Positions 1-8,043 of a DNA stretch of 23,500 bases are shown one piece after another. Origin of the DNA: CAZZKJ01 sp964654695. GTDB lineage: Bacteria > Krumholzibacteriota > Krumholzibacteriia > WVZY01. The notes below the pieces were generated by a model, which was not told the origin of the DNA, searched no databases, and worked only from the letters and a program-made list of their open reading frames with translations. The stretch's first letter is position 1, and each line of letters begins with the position of its first letter. The stretch lies in the NCBI GenBank assembly GCA_964654695.1, contig CAZZKJ010000041.1, positions 1 through 23,500 of the forward strand, written 5' to 3'. The position numbers and the translations under genes were made by a program.

Positions 1-56
1 CTTTCTTGCTTAAAGGGTTCCGGGCAAAAGTCATGCAAAATAATAAATAATATCCC

Positions 57-68
57 CCTGCACGCAGG
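57..68 (-). terminator. possible weak terminator after the propeller gene
   Basis: On the minus strand, about 40 bases after the stop codon of the propeller gene, a short hairpin (CCTGC, two bases, GCAGG) is followed within a few bases by a T-rich stretch at positions 30-53. The stem is short and the T tract is interrupted by A and G, so this is only a candidate 3' end. Confidence 0.28.
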
Positions 69-108
69 CTTATGTGTCCAGCGTCAATATTTTCCTCTGA
101 TCGATCTT

Positions 109-3100
109 CTACTTAAGAAGCACCATCCTGGCCTTCCGGTTGCCGGCGGGGGTTTTCATTCTTATGAAGTAAACGCCTGACGCGACCGGTTCGCCTCTTT
201 CATTTCGTCCTTTCCAGTCGAGTCCCTGGGGCCCTCCTGGAAGCACTTTTTCGCGGGCCAGTGTCTTGACTTTCCTTCCGGTAACAGACCATATTTCTAC
301 AGTCACGGGCATCCTCTCGGGGAGAGAGAAACCGATTCGTGTCCTGGATGTGAACGGGTTGGGTGCAACGGATATGGCGCTTAGCAGCGGCGGGCCGCTG
401 TCTCCGGCTCCGGTTACCTGCTGCAGTGTCACCGGTATGATCGCAGGGCCGGCGGGATCGTTGGATGCAATCGTTATGTTGCACGTATCCGGACCGGCGC
501 CGGTCGGTGTAACGCAGACCTCCATCATGGTGGTGTCGTAGGGAAGAACTATATGGTTGGTCATGGTAGTATCTATGCTGAACGGCGTCATTGAACAACC
601 GCTTATGGAGCTTATGTTCAGACTCGTTGGGCCGTTGTTGAAAATCAGTATCGTATCGCACGTTGTCTGGTTTACCGGGACCGATGTGAAGGACACCGAA
701 GAGGGCACTGCGGCCAAAGATGGCGGATCGCTGCAATCGCATCCGTATGTTATGTACTGTACCCTGACATCGTCTGCGAACATTCCCGATCCCGTACCGT
801 AGAAAGCGTCCGTACCCATTGAAAACACCAGCTGGATATTCAGGCCGGCCAAGTATGGGTACTGGATGTGGACATGAGTGAAGTTCGGCGTGACATCAGA
901 CGCCCAGCAGGAGAGGTCCTGCAGCGGTTGATCTGTGCTCTGCTGACGGTTCATCTGCCACGGGTAGAAAGGCTCGAAAAGCGATGAAAAGGACCCGGCC
1001 AGATAGTCTTTGCCTTCAACCCGCATCTTCATCAGAGCTCCGTCCCAAGCCTTGCGCTCGTTATCGAGCTCGATATTGTGGGTTACGTTGAATTGAACGT
1101 CCACGAGTTTTGTTCCGGGCGGTATGTACATCGATGGGCTCACCAGCTCGTTCAGACTGGTCGAAGAAATATCGGTGCAGTAGGCCGAATTGGGACCTGT
1201 CGAAGAGTATGTCGTAGAGGTTTCCCAGGGGTTGGCCGTGCCGGTCACGTTGATGGTCGTCCAACCCGCGGGCAGATTGGGGGCGGATACGCCGTCAAAG
1301 TTCTCGTCCAGAAGCGAAGCGAACACCGGATGTCCCGTGCGGAAAGTGAAAGGAATAACAGCGTTTCCGCTTGCGCTCGATAAGTTGAGGACAAATTCGA
1401 TTTCGTCCCCACACGGCATCAACGGATCGATAACGAGAACAAACGGACTATAGTTGCTACTGGTCGTGCCGGGTCCCCCGAGATTGCCGAAAGATTGCGG
1501 CGAAGAGTTTATCGTTATATAAGGGCTCGATGTGGTGAGCGCACCGGTGATCCCGGTTATGCCGGCCGTGCATGCGCTGTAGTTCTCGATTGTAACATAG
1601 AGATCTACGGTTTCTCCCGATTCCCAATAGCCGTTTCCCGATGTGCACCCATAATCATTGAAATTCAATCCCAAATATCGGGCCGTTATTGCTTGAGGAG
1701 TAGAAGAGGAATGATCGAAATAACAGTCTGGAGGCTGTTCGAAAATGCTATTTTTCTCGGTGCGGCCGAACGCCGAATAGAGATCTCCGCCTTCGTACAC
1801 AGCTTGAATATAGTCTCCCAGATTCGGCTGGCTGGTCGTGTTTCCCAATTCCGCATGGAAACGTATATCGGTTATCGGCGTCGGACAGTCCCAGGTCGCT
1901 CCCGCATCAATCGAATGCGTATGGAAAACATCGGTGATATCAGATGTGCCCGATCCCAAAATCTGGTCGTACCAGATCACCGATATCCCCTTGTCAACAG
2001 CATCGCATGTAATCCACGGGAAGAACTGGGAGCGGTCGTTGCCGGGATCGGTGTTTATGGCCACAGGAGAGCTCCAAGTAGAACCGTTGTCCACCGATGA
2101 TATAAAATAGACATCGGAGAAGTCGGGAGGCAGCTGTCTGGCGGCATAGACGATGTATACGTTTCCGGTCGCGTCCTCGATATCCATGGAGGGGAACCCA
2201 TGGATACGATCTGATCCGTACGGGTTCATCGGCTCCGATAGATTGGCGACTATAGTGGCTGGAGACGCCCATGTGGTGCCGTTGTCGTTTGAAAGAGCGA
2301 AGACTATATCGCTTCCGTTCCTCCAAACAAGGTAAACAAAATTGCTTGCCCCGTCGGCACGGGGCACCGATCCCTGGCCGGAAACGCCGAAGGTAACCGG
2401 CCCGTTCCATGTGAGTCCCATATCGTCGGAATAGGTTATACGCATCGTTACGCTGCTTCCGAAATTGGTCCAACTTACGAAAATCCTGCCGGTCTCGGGA
2501 TCCACGTCCATGAAAGGCTTATCCGGAAAATCGATTGCGCTCGCCGCCGTGCTTATCTCGCGGGGTGGGGTCCACGAAACCCCGCCGTCGGATGAAACAT
2601 GAATGCAGAGGCTGTTTTCACCGGCGTTGTTCACGTATATGGACGAATAGAAGAAATACTTCTGCCCGCTGCCGGTATCGGTCCATGTTTTCACATCCGG
2701 GTCTCCCCATACTTTATCCGTGCTGGTTTGCAGAGGCAGCTGTCCGCCGTCCGTCCATGTTGCTCCGCCGTCGCTTGAATATGCGTATCCCGACAAACTG
2801 GTCGCCGGGTAATGAGTCCCCAGGTTTGTGAAACCGCGGGCATCATTGAAACCCACGACTATCTGATTGCCGTTTTTGGCAATAGTCGTTTCGGTCTGGA
2901 AATCTGGTGAAAGCAGCGGATTATTAACTATCTGGTCGTTGCCCTGAAAGCCGGACGGAGCGCGTTCGATTCGATGCACTCCGGTAACCGCCGGCAGTCG
3001 GAATGGTTCTACCGGAATAGGCTCGTCACCGCGGGCGTATTTCCCCATCGGCGATATTTCAGGCTTCCATACGCTGTGCCGTTCACGAGTCGATTCGACT

Positions 3101-3204
3101 ATGTCCGGGCGCGAAACCAGAACCGATATTGAAATGGCCGTGAATGACAATGTCATAGCCAGGCCGACAGCGAATCTTTTGGAGAATCTCGTTTCAATTG
3201 ACAT
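109..3204 (-). CDS. secreted Asp-box (BNR/sialidase-like) propeller protein with FlgD-like C-terminal domain
   Basis: The 1031-residue product starts with a basic N-terminus and a hydrophobic segment (about residues 11-30), a signal peptide or membrane anchor. Six Asp-box motifs (S-x-D-x-G-x-[TS]-W) sit at about residues 143-150, 204-211, 259-266, 305-312, 370-377 and 431-438, predicting a six-bladed sialidase-type beta-propeller. Beta-rich regions follow: a CARDB-like part (about 510-640), a jelly-roll-like part containing DENFDG (about 640-830), and an ASH/HYDIN-like Ig domain (about 845-935). The last ~85 residues form a FlgD-like/type A sorting-style domain (VAPNPF, GRKVKTL, ASGVYFIRM). 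The start is supported by AAAGGA upstream of ATG and by a near-consensus promoter. It is likely exported and surface-bound. Asp boxes alone do not prove sialidase activity, so the substrate is unknown; it could be a glycan-binding or purely structural propeller. Confidence 0.88.
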   Translation of the reverse strand: MSIETRFSKRFAVGLAMTLSFTAISISVLVSRPDIVESTRERHSVWKPEISPMGKYARGDEPIPVEPFRLPAVTGVHRIERAPSGFQGNDQIVNNPLLSPDFQTETTIAKNGNQIVVGFNDARGFTNLGTHYPATSLSGYAYSSDGGATWTDGGQLPLQTSTDKVWGDPDVKTWTDTGSGQKYFFYSSIYVNNAGENSLCIHVSSDGGVSWTPPREISTAASAIDFPDKPFMDVDPETGRIFVSWTNFGSSVTMRITYSDDMGLTWNGPVTFGVSGQGSVPRADGASNFVYLVWRNGSDIVFALSNDNGTTWASPATIVANLSEPMNPYGSDRIHGFPSMDIEDATGNVYIVYAARQLPPDFSDVYFISSVDNGSTWSSPVAINTDPGNDRSQFFPWITCDAVDKGISVIWYDQILGSGTSDITDVFHTHSIDAGATWDCPTPITDIRFHAELGNTTSQPNLGDYIQAVYEGGDLYSAFGRTEKNSIFEQPPDCYFDHSSSTPQAITARYLGLNFNDYGCTSGNGYWESGETVDLYVTIENYSACTAGITGITGALTTSSPYITINSSPQSFGNLGGPGTTSSNYSPFVLVIDPLMPCGDEIEFVLNLSSASGNAVIPFTFRTGHPVFASLLDENFDGVSAPNLPAGWTTINVTGTANPWETSTTYSSTGPNSAYCTDISSTSLNELVSPSMYIPPGTKLVDVQFNVTHNIELDNERKAWDGALMKMRVEGKDYLAGSFSSLFEPFYPWQMNRQQSTDQPLQDLSCWASDVTPNFTHVHIQYPYLAGLNIQLVFSMGTDAFYGTGSGMFADDVRVQYITYGCDCSDPPSLAAVPSSVSFTSVPVNQTTCDTILIFNNGPTSLNISSISGCSMTPFSIDTTMTNHIVLPYDTTMMEVCVTPTGAGPDTCNITIASNDPAGPAIIPVTLQQVTGAGDSGPPLLSAISVAPNPFTSRTRIGFSLPERMPVTVEIWSVTGRKVKTLAREKVLPGGPQGLDWKGRNERGEPVASGVYFIRMKTPAGNRKARMVLLK

Positions 3205-3237
3205 TTACGTTTATCCTTTCCATGGACAGCTTTTTAC

Positions 3238-3260
3238 CAAATGTCGTATGGAGACATTTG
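3238..3260 (-). repeat. 8-bp perfect inverted repeat in the propeller gene leader
   Basis: CAAATGTC (3238-3245) and GACATTTG (3253-3260) are perfect reverse complements separated by 7 bases. The repeat lies 34-56 bases upstream of the start codon and downstream of the predicted transcription start near 3329. It could therefore be an mRNA leader hairpin or an operator. No T run follows on the minus strand, so it is not a terminator. Confidence 0.5.
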
Positions 3261-3335
3261 CGGATAAATCAGACAAGATGCCGGAATACGGTTCGGACGC
3301 TGGTTAAGCGACAAAATATGCGCGTTATTGCAAAG

Positions 3336-3364
3336 ATTTTATCAGATAATATGTTATATGTCAA
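3336..3364 (-). promoter_or_regulatory. sigma70-like promoter of the propeller gene
   Basis: On the minus strand TTGACA (3359-3364) and TAAAAT (3336-3341) are separated by exactly 17 bases. The -35 box is perfect and the -10 box has one mismatch. Transcription would begin near 3329, giving a leader of about 125 bases. This is the best promoter match in the window. Confidence 0.7.
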
Positions 3365-3511
3365 GCGCTTAATATAATATGCGGCTCGCTTTGTTCCCGT
3401 GATTGGCAGCGATTATGAATGGCGTCAAAACCGTTTTTGGGTGGCCGCTTTTCTTTAATTGCCCGTGAATTGATGAATATGGCGCAGAGGCTTGCAGGAA
3501 TTGCGGAAATG

Positions 3512-3536
3512 AAAAATGTCTGAAGGCTATAAAGCC
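3512..3536 (-). terminator. possible weak terminator of the capK-like/DUF362 operon
   Basis: Just past the DUF362 stop codon, the minus strand has GGCT-TTAT-AGCC (3525-3536), followed after 8 bases by five T residues (3512-3516). The stem is only 4 bp and the T run is displaced, so the assignment is weak. Confidence 0.25.
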
Positions 3537-3541
3537 GGTAT

Positions 3542-4981
3542 TTACTCTTCGATTTCTATATGGCCCTGCCATCCATTGGAAGGCTTGAAAGCGCAGTTGA
3601 ATACCCGGTGCACGTCGCCTAGGTACTGGCAGTTCTCCGATGCGATTTCGATTGTTTCATCGGCGCCGATCAGCGGATATTTGCCGGAGCCCGCCGCATA
3701 TTTCAATGTTGGTACCTTTGAAGGGTCGAAGCCCATTATTCGGCTGCACACTTGATCTACAGCAACCGGGTTAAAGCCGGCGGCAAGCACGCCTGCATTC
3801 TTGGGACTGGGCTCCAGAGGCCCCTCTTTTTCCCCGGCTATAACGGCATCAACGAGCACGAACATTTTGCGCTGGATCTTGTCAGTCATGTTTCCATTTC
3901 TATCTGCGTAGAAAATGATCTTATTGAGATCCGCTATCATTCTGCCTATTGTATCATTGCCGTACCAGCTGCCTTCGAGAAAGGAATCCCTGTATGGGAC
4001 AAGCAGCCTGGAAATCCTTATTAACAATTGAACAGCTCTGAGCATGCTAAGTGCGAATTTATTGGATGTATTATCAATCTTTTCGATAGTCATTCTCATC
4101 AAGGCCTTTCTCCTGCTCTTAAGAGCATACTCGTCGCCGCCTTCTTCCAGAGAGCCCGTCCGGTGATGAGGAAGCAGATCCTTGCACCCGTTCAGCCCCA
4201 CTAGATTCTTCAGCGCACAGGTCATGCCGGCCTTCCGGTGCGATTTGAGCTTGGGCAGATTGATAATTACATCCGCATTCAATGCGCTGTTTGGAAAGAT
4301 ATATTCGTTCTTTCGACTGTTATGGTGCTGTATCATCTTTTCATTATTGTATTGCGTAACGCGGAATCTGGCCGATGCGCCGATGATATCGATGAGCTCG
4401 CTGTCTTGATTGAGATCGATGGTTGCATACCCCAAAGGGTCGCCGTTGAGCTTCTCTCTTTTGACAATGTTGCCTAGCGATCCCGTATATGCTTTTTCCG
4501 TTCTGAAGTCGACAATCTGCAGGGTTATCCCGCTGTTCCTGCTGCAAAAATCCACCACCTTATCCAATGCGACCAGTTCAACGATTTTCTCGAAATCCGC
4601 GTTCTGCACGGGAGCATCTCCGATTGTCACCTGGCCCTGGTTTTTTAAAGCAATGCAAACATAATCTAGCATAGCTCGTATTATCGAGCCGTGCGTCAAA
4701 AGCTGGATGGTGCCGCCGACCTTGTTGTAATGCCTTACCATGTTAGGTTTTATAAGAACGCTGGTGCCGGGCTTGATTATCTTTCCGAACGGATTCCACG
4801 AAGCTTTGTCGAAATTCTCCCTGTCCAAGCCCAGGTTAAAAAGAAGATTTCTGATTGACTCGTAGACCGCATTGTGCGGCTGAACATCTTTGAATGGATA
4901 TTCCGGATATGAGGTCGATGGACTGAAGGGGGGGGTATTGCTGTATTGCAAATTCTCATTTTTTAAAATAGCAACTTTCAT
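3542..4981 (-). CDS. DUF362 domain-containing protein
   Basis: The product is 479 residues from the ATG at 4981 (MKVAILKN). A longer reading to 5071 exists but would overlap the upstream gene. The chosen start is 2 bases after that gene's TAG (4984-4986), which indicates translational coupling. The sequence fits DUF362: an N-terminal region ending in a strand-turn KPGTSVLIKPNMV, then ITIGDAPVQ, then VIINLPKLKSHRKAGMT followed by CALKNLVGLNG, and a C-terminal GFNPVAVDQVCSRIMGFDP. These are recurring conserved blocks of that family. No CxxCxxC ferredoxin cluster, which some DUF362 proteins carry, is visible. There is no signal peptide, so it is probably cytoplasmic. The biochemical role of DUF362 is not established. 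The tight pairing with a CapK-like adenylating enzyme and the divergent flippase suggest work on an activated acyl or sugar intermediate in glycan synthesis; that is inference. Confidence 0.85.
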   Translation of the reverse strand: MKVAILKNENLQYSNTPPFSPSTSYPEYPFKDVQPHNAVYESIRNLLFNLGLDRENFDKASWNPFGKIIKPGTSVLIKPNMVRHYNKVGGTIQLLTHGSIIRAMLDYVCIALKNQGQVTIGDAPVQNADFEKIVELVALDKVVDFCSRNSGITLQIVDFRTEKAYTGSLGNIVKREKLNGDPLGYATIDLNQDSELIDIIGASARFRVTQYNNEKMIQHHNSRKNEYIFPNSALNADVIINLPKLKSHRKAGMTCALKNLVGLNGCKDLLPHHRTGSLEEGGDEYALKSRRKALMRMTIEKIDNTSNKFALSMLRAVQLLIRISRLLVPYRDSFLEGSWYGNDTIGRMIADLNKIIFYADRNGNMTDKIQRKMFVLVDAVIAGEKEGPLEPSPKNAGVLAAGFNPVAVDQVCSRIMGFDPSKVPTLKYAAGSGKYPLIGADETIEIASENCQYLGDVHRVFNCAFKPSNGWQGHIEIEE

Positions 4982-4983
4982 GA

Positions 4984-6318
4984 CTACGTTTTGATCAACG
5001 ATTGTGTATATAAATGCTTGCCGCTTTGGGTTTCGGGGATCGACTCTACGAACTTCCAAATGACAGCGCAATCCTGTCCCAAAACCAATTTTATTTTTTC
5101 TTCGATATCTATTTTTTCCGCATCTATCGGGTCGCCTGCGGCAACCGTCAATATACGGACTCTTTTATAATCCTCTTGTATCGCTTTGAAAGACTTTACC
5201 CAATGCTTCGCATAAAACAAATGGGTAAAATATTCCCCGTGAATAATAGCGCCGTCTTCCTTTATAAAGTGATCCGACATCCTTCCGGCGATTTTTGTCA
5301 ATGTTGGCAGAATGCTCCCGCACTTGCAGGTTTTGGGCCCCAGCACGGCGGTGTCCCCGATATCGTATCGTATCAAGGGCATGGAATAATTGAAAAGATT
5401 GGTTGCCACTACCCTGCCTGTTTCTCCTTCTTCCACCGGCTGTCCATTGCTGTCCAGTATCTCCACGAAATTCCAAAATATGAATACATGCATCAACCCT
5501 TCCGTGCATTCGCCGGCAAGGTTGCTCACTTCTCTTGAGCCATAGAAATCGTAAAGCTTGGTTTGAAAAACACTCTCTATTTTCTCTCTCATTATCCCGT
5601 TCAGCATCTCCGCGGAGCTGGAGACAATTCGCGGAGTATGAACGCGCAGGCCGTTTCTCTCGATATACCTGCTCAGTTCGTACAAAGAGCTGGCATATCC
5701 TCTTATTAATTCAGGTTCAAATGTATTGGCCTTTTCCACAAAGCGTGCTAAATCGCTTTCGGACATTCTGAAACTGTTGAAAAAGATAGTATTTGTGAGC
5801 CAGTTGTATGTCTTGGCTTTAAGGCCTATGGTGCCGTTGAAAATATCTTTTTCAGAGCCCCACAGGATGATCTTTTTTGCAGCCGGCTCGTTCATACCCA
5901 GGAATCTCTTGTGATAATAATAATTCGTGGCGTTTCGCCAGGCTAGATATTGATCGTCTTGAATAAATCTTACCGGCTCTCCAGTCGACCCGCCCGAAGA
6001 ATTATAAAACCATTTTCTCTTTGTATGATCGCTGGAGATGAGATCTCTGCACTTATTTCTGATAGTCTCCTTTGTCAATATCGGGATTTTATAGAACTTC
6101 GATAAATCAATTGCCCCGTTTCTCAGGATGCCAATTTGATCGAAGATATTCCTGTAATATGGAACATGATCGTATGCGGATAGCAGCAGAGTTTGAAGAT
6201 TCCCATCGCAAAAATGCTGCAATTCTGCGGGGTTCCCCAGCGCATTGAGAGCCTGGTATTTCTTGTAATACTCGTTTTGCAATCTGAAAATAAAATATCT
6301 TATGAAATTCTTTAGCAT
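4984..6318 (-). CDS. CapK/phenylacetate-CoA ligase-like adenylate-forming protein
   Basis: This 444-residue protein has the adenylate-forming P-loop signature SSGGSTGEP (residues 107-115) preceded by KWFYN, a central FYGSREVSNLAGEC block, and a downstream RYDIGDTAVLGP block containing the conserved Asp of the ANL fold. A CxCG pair follows (CKCG), and the C-terminal small domain begins near AGRMSDHF. This pattern matches the PaaK/CapK branch of the AMP-binding superfamily. CapK members occur in capsule and exopolysaccharide clusters. It probably activates a carboxylate with ATP, with transfer to CoA or another acceptor; the substrate is unknown. It is the first gene of a two-gene operon with the DUF362 gene. 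A TTGAGC-T-GCTCAA inverted repeat sits 5-17 bases before its ATG, where a ribosome binding site would be expected, and no clear Shine-Dalgarno is seen. Confidence 0.85.
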   Translation of the reverse strand: MLKNFIRYFIFRLQNEYYKKYQALNALGNPAELQHFCDGNLQTLLLSAYDHVPYYRNIFDQIGILRNGAIDLSKFYKIPILTKETIRNKCRDLISSDHTKRKWFYNSSGGSTGEPVRFIQDDQYLAWRNATNYYYHKRFLGMNEPAAKKIILWGSEKDIFNGTIGLKAKTYNWLTNTIFFNSFRMSESDLARFVEKANTFEPELIRGYASSLYELSRYIERNGLRVHTPRIVSSSAEMLNGIMREKIESVFQTKLYDFYGSREVSNLAGECTEGLMHVFIFWNFVEILDSNGQPVEEGETGRVVATNLFNYSMPLIRYDIGDTAVLGPKTCKCGSILPTLTKIAGRMSDHFIKEDGAIIHGEYFTHLFYAKHWVKSFKAIQEDYKRVRILTVAAGDPIDAEKIDIEEKIKLVLGQDCAVIWKFVESIPETQSGKHLYTQSLIKT

Positions 6319-6322
6319 TGCT

Positions 6323-6335
6323 TTGAGCTGCTCAA
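6323..6335. repeat. inverted repeat TTGAGC-T-GCTCAA before the capK-like gene
   Basis: A perfect 6+6 inverted repeat with one central base covers the translation initiation region of the capK-like gene. Its outer arms, TTGAG and CTCAA, are the same as those of the repeat at 6445-6456 in the same divergent intergenic region. It could be an operator or a small hairpin affecting translation. Confidence 0.4.
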
Positions 6336-6393
6336 TCAGAAGAAATCCCGGCGCTGTTGTGGCGGCCGGCAGTTAAAAGATTATTATCGTAGG

Positions 6394-6422
6394 ACTTTAG
6401 TTCAAAACCAGATGAGTGTCAA
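6394..6422 (-). promoter_or_regulatory. sigma70-like promoter of the capK-like/DUF362 operon
   Basis: On the minus strand a perfect TTGACA (6417-6422) is followed, after 17 bases, by TAAAGT (6394-6399, four of six consensus positions). Transcription would start near 6387, leaving a leader of about 70 bases. No equally good promoter was found for the divergent flippase gene. Confidence 0.6.
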
Positions 6423-6444
6423 ACGCCTGGCTTTTAGCATTCAT

Positions 6445-6456
6445 TTGAGGTCTCAA
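6445..6456. repeat. inverted repeat TTGAG-GT-CTCAA in the divergent intergenic region
   Basis: A perfect 5+5 inverted repeat with a 2-base centre lies just upstream of the capK promoter's -35 box and about 90 bases before the flippase start. Its arms are identical to those of the repeat at 6323-6335. A paired operator for the divergent genes is possible but unproven. Confidence 0.4.
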
Positions 6457-6541
6457 CTTAAGCCCTTTTCAGTAGATTATTTACGCCTCTTTGTATACAC
6501 TTGGTCCCGATTTGTGCAGACGGCTCCAACAGGGTGATTAA

Positions 6542-8017
6542 ATGATATTGAATAAGCTGTTCAGGAAAGAGACTTTAGCCGAATCGGCAGGAATAGTGCT
6601 GCTTTTTACTGTAATCAAGCAGGTCCTGCAGACCGGGCGAGGGATAGTATTCACCCGGGTGCTGGGACCGAGCAATTACGGTGTCTACACCTTAGCCTTT
6701 TTTTTCATACCGCTCGTGGCGGCAGTGGCCAGATTGGGTGTATCTTCGGCCTTCGCCCGTTACGTTCCGCTTTACGAGAAGGAGGGCATGCTCAAGGAAT
6801 TTACGAGCAGGACCTTTGCGATGGCTATAGGAGCCAGCATTTTAGTCACTTCGGGATGTCTCGTTTTCCCCGGTCAATTATCGAATCTGCTCTACGGAAT
6901 AAAGGGGTATTCCAACATAATCATAATCTGTGCATTTTCCATAGTGCCGTTATCATTTTTCGAGTGCATAACGCAATTGTTCAGCGGGCTCAGGCTTTTC
7001 AAACTTAGCTATTCGCTCGCATTTGCGCAGTTCATTTTATTTACCATTGTCGGCATAATCTTGGTGTTGATTTTCCGCAATGCCCAGTCTGCCGTCATCG
7101 GGAATCTCGTATCATTAGTAATAGTAGTGATCCTGTTCGGATCGCTGCTGGTTGTTTATCTGAACCGGGGAGATGCTCAAAAGTATCCGCTTACCGAAAA
7201 CGGTTTTTACCGCAAGATATTAAGATATTCCATTTGGTATGTTATTTCGCCAATAGTCTTCAATTTATTCCGTTACACCGACCGGTGGATGCTCAACTAC
7301 TTTCAGGGGCTTCACGAAGTGGGCATCTATTCGGTGGCTTCGAATGTAGCGGGCCTGCTTTTCGCATTCGGCATCGCGGTCGGCAACGTGTTGATGCCTA
7401 CTCTTAGCAGGCTTTGGGAGGATGATGAAAAAAAGAAAGCGTTGGAAATAATTGATTTTTCGATCAGAGCCAATACCATCATGGTATTTAACGCGGCGGT
7501 GCTGGTAATGCTGTTCAGAACGGAGATCATCACACTGTTTTACGGTGGGGATTACGTGGAGGGAGCCGGGATAATAGGAGTGCTGCTCATATTCTGGCTT
7601 CTTAATACTATTTATTGGACGATTGGAGGATATTCGGGCCTCATCGAGAAGACTTACATTCCACTTATTTGCAATTCAGCTGGACTTATAAGCAATATAA
7701 TTCTCAACTGCGTTTTCATTCCGAGATATGGTATCGCCGGAGCGGCGGCCGCGACGACGATCGCATTCAGCATCACAATGATTGTCATGCTCTTGTGGTA
7801 TCATCAGGAAGGACTCGGCTTGAAGCTGAACACCATGTTCGTATGTCTTCTGCCGTGCGTTTTTTTGCTTAATAACATTATAATCGTCATCGTATTTGCG
7901 GCGGTATTAATTGCTCTATTTGGATCGGAACTGCTCATGACGAAAATGGAAAGAAAAAAGCTCTATCGGCAGATTGCCGAAAGCATAGGCAAATATAAAA
8001 AACCAAGGCGCAGTTGA
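6542..8017 (+). CDS. Wzx-like MOP/PST oligosaccharide flippase
   Basis: The 491-residue product is hydrophobic throughout, with about 12-14 predicted membrane segments and short basic loops. The N-terminal block, with VFTRVLGPSNYGVYTLA at about residues 36-52, is the hallmark opening of polysaccharide flippases. RYTDRWMLNYFQGLHEVGIYSVA near residues 245-265 is the matching block of the second half. C-terminal PRYGIAGAAAATTIA is also typical. It should move a lipid-linked sugar unit across the inner membrane. A moderate AGGGTGAT ribosome binding site precedes the ATG. Its gene is divergent from the CapK/DUF362 operon and is followed after 26 bases by the GT-C-like gene, implying a glycan export unit. 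The cargo cannot be read from sequence. Confidence 0.92.
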   Translation: MILNKLFRKETLAESAGIVLLFTVIKQVLQTGRGIVFTRVLGPSNYGVYTLAFFFIPLVAAVARLGVSSAFARYVPLYEKEGMLKEFTSRTFAMAIGASILVTSGCLVFPGQLSNLLYGIKGYSNIIIICAFSIVPLSFFECITQLFSGLRLFKLSYSLAFAQFILFTIVGIILVLIFRNAQSAVIGNLVSLVIVVILFGSLLVVYLNRGDAQKYPLTENGFYRKILRYSIWYVISPIVFNLFRYTDRWMLNYFQGLHEVGIYSVASNVAGLLFAFGIAVGNVLMPTLSRLWEDDEKKKALEIIDFSIRANTIMVFNAAVLVMLFRTEIITLFYGGDYVEGAGIIGVLLIFWLLNTIYWTIGGYSGLIEKTYIPLICNSAGLISNIILNCVFIPRYGIAGAAAATTIAFSITMIVMLLWYHQEGLGLKLNTMFVCLLPCVFLLNNIIIVIVFAAVLIALFGSELLMTKMERKKLYRQIAESIGKYKKPRRS

Positions 8018-8043
8018 TATGATTTTTTCCAACGGCTGATTCG

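Larger units (their letters stand above)
3205..3541 (-). promoter_or_regulatory. 337-base intergenic control region of the propeller gene
   Basis: No gene is seen between the end of the DUF362 gene and the start of the propeller gene. From right to left it holds a weak candidate terminator (3512-3536), a strong minus-strand promoter (3336-3364), an inverted repeat in the predicted leader (3238-3260), and the AAAGGA ribosome binding site (about 3213-3218). The centre is AT-rich compared with the genes around it. Confidence 0.6.

Noticed and set aside
1495..2100. 201-residue plus-strand open frame opposite the propeller gene
   Set aside because: It lies wholly antisense to a strongly supported gene, has an Arg/Cys-rich composition typical of shadow frames, and has no family motif.
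4982..5071. Longer N-terminus of the DUF362 protein (30 extra residues)
   Set aside because: It would overlap the upstream capK-like gene, and the extra residues are an off-frame reading of that gene's end; the ATG at 4981 fits the family start.
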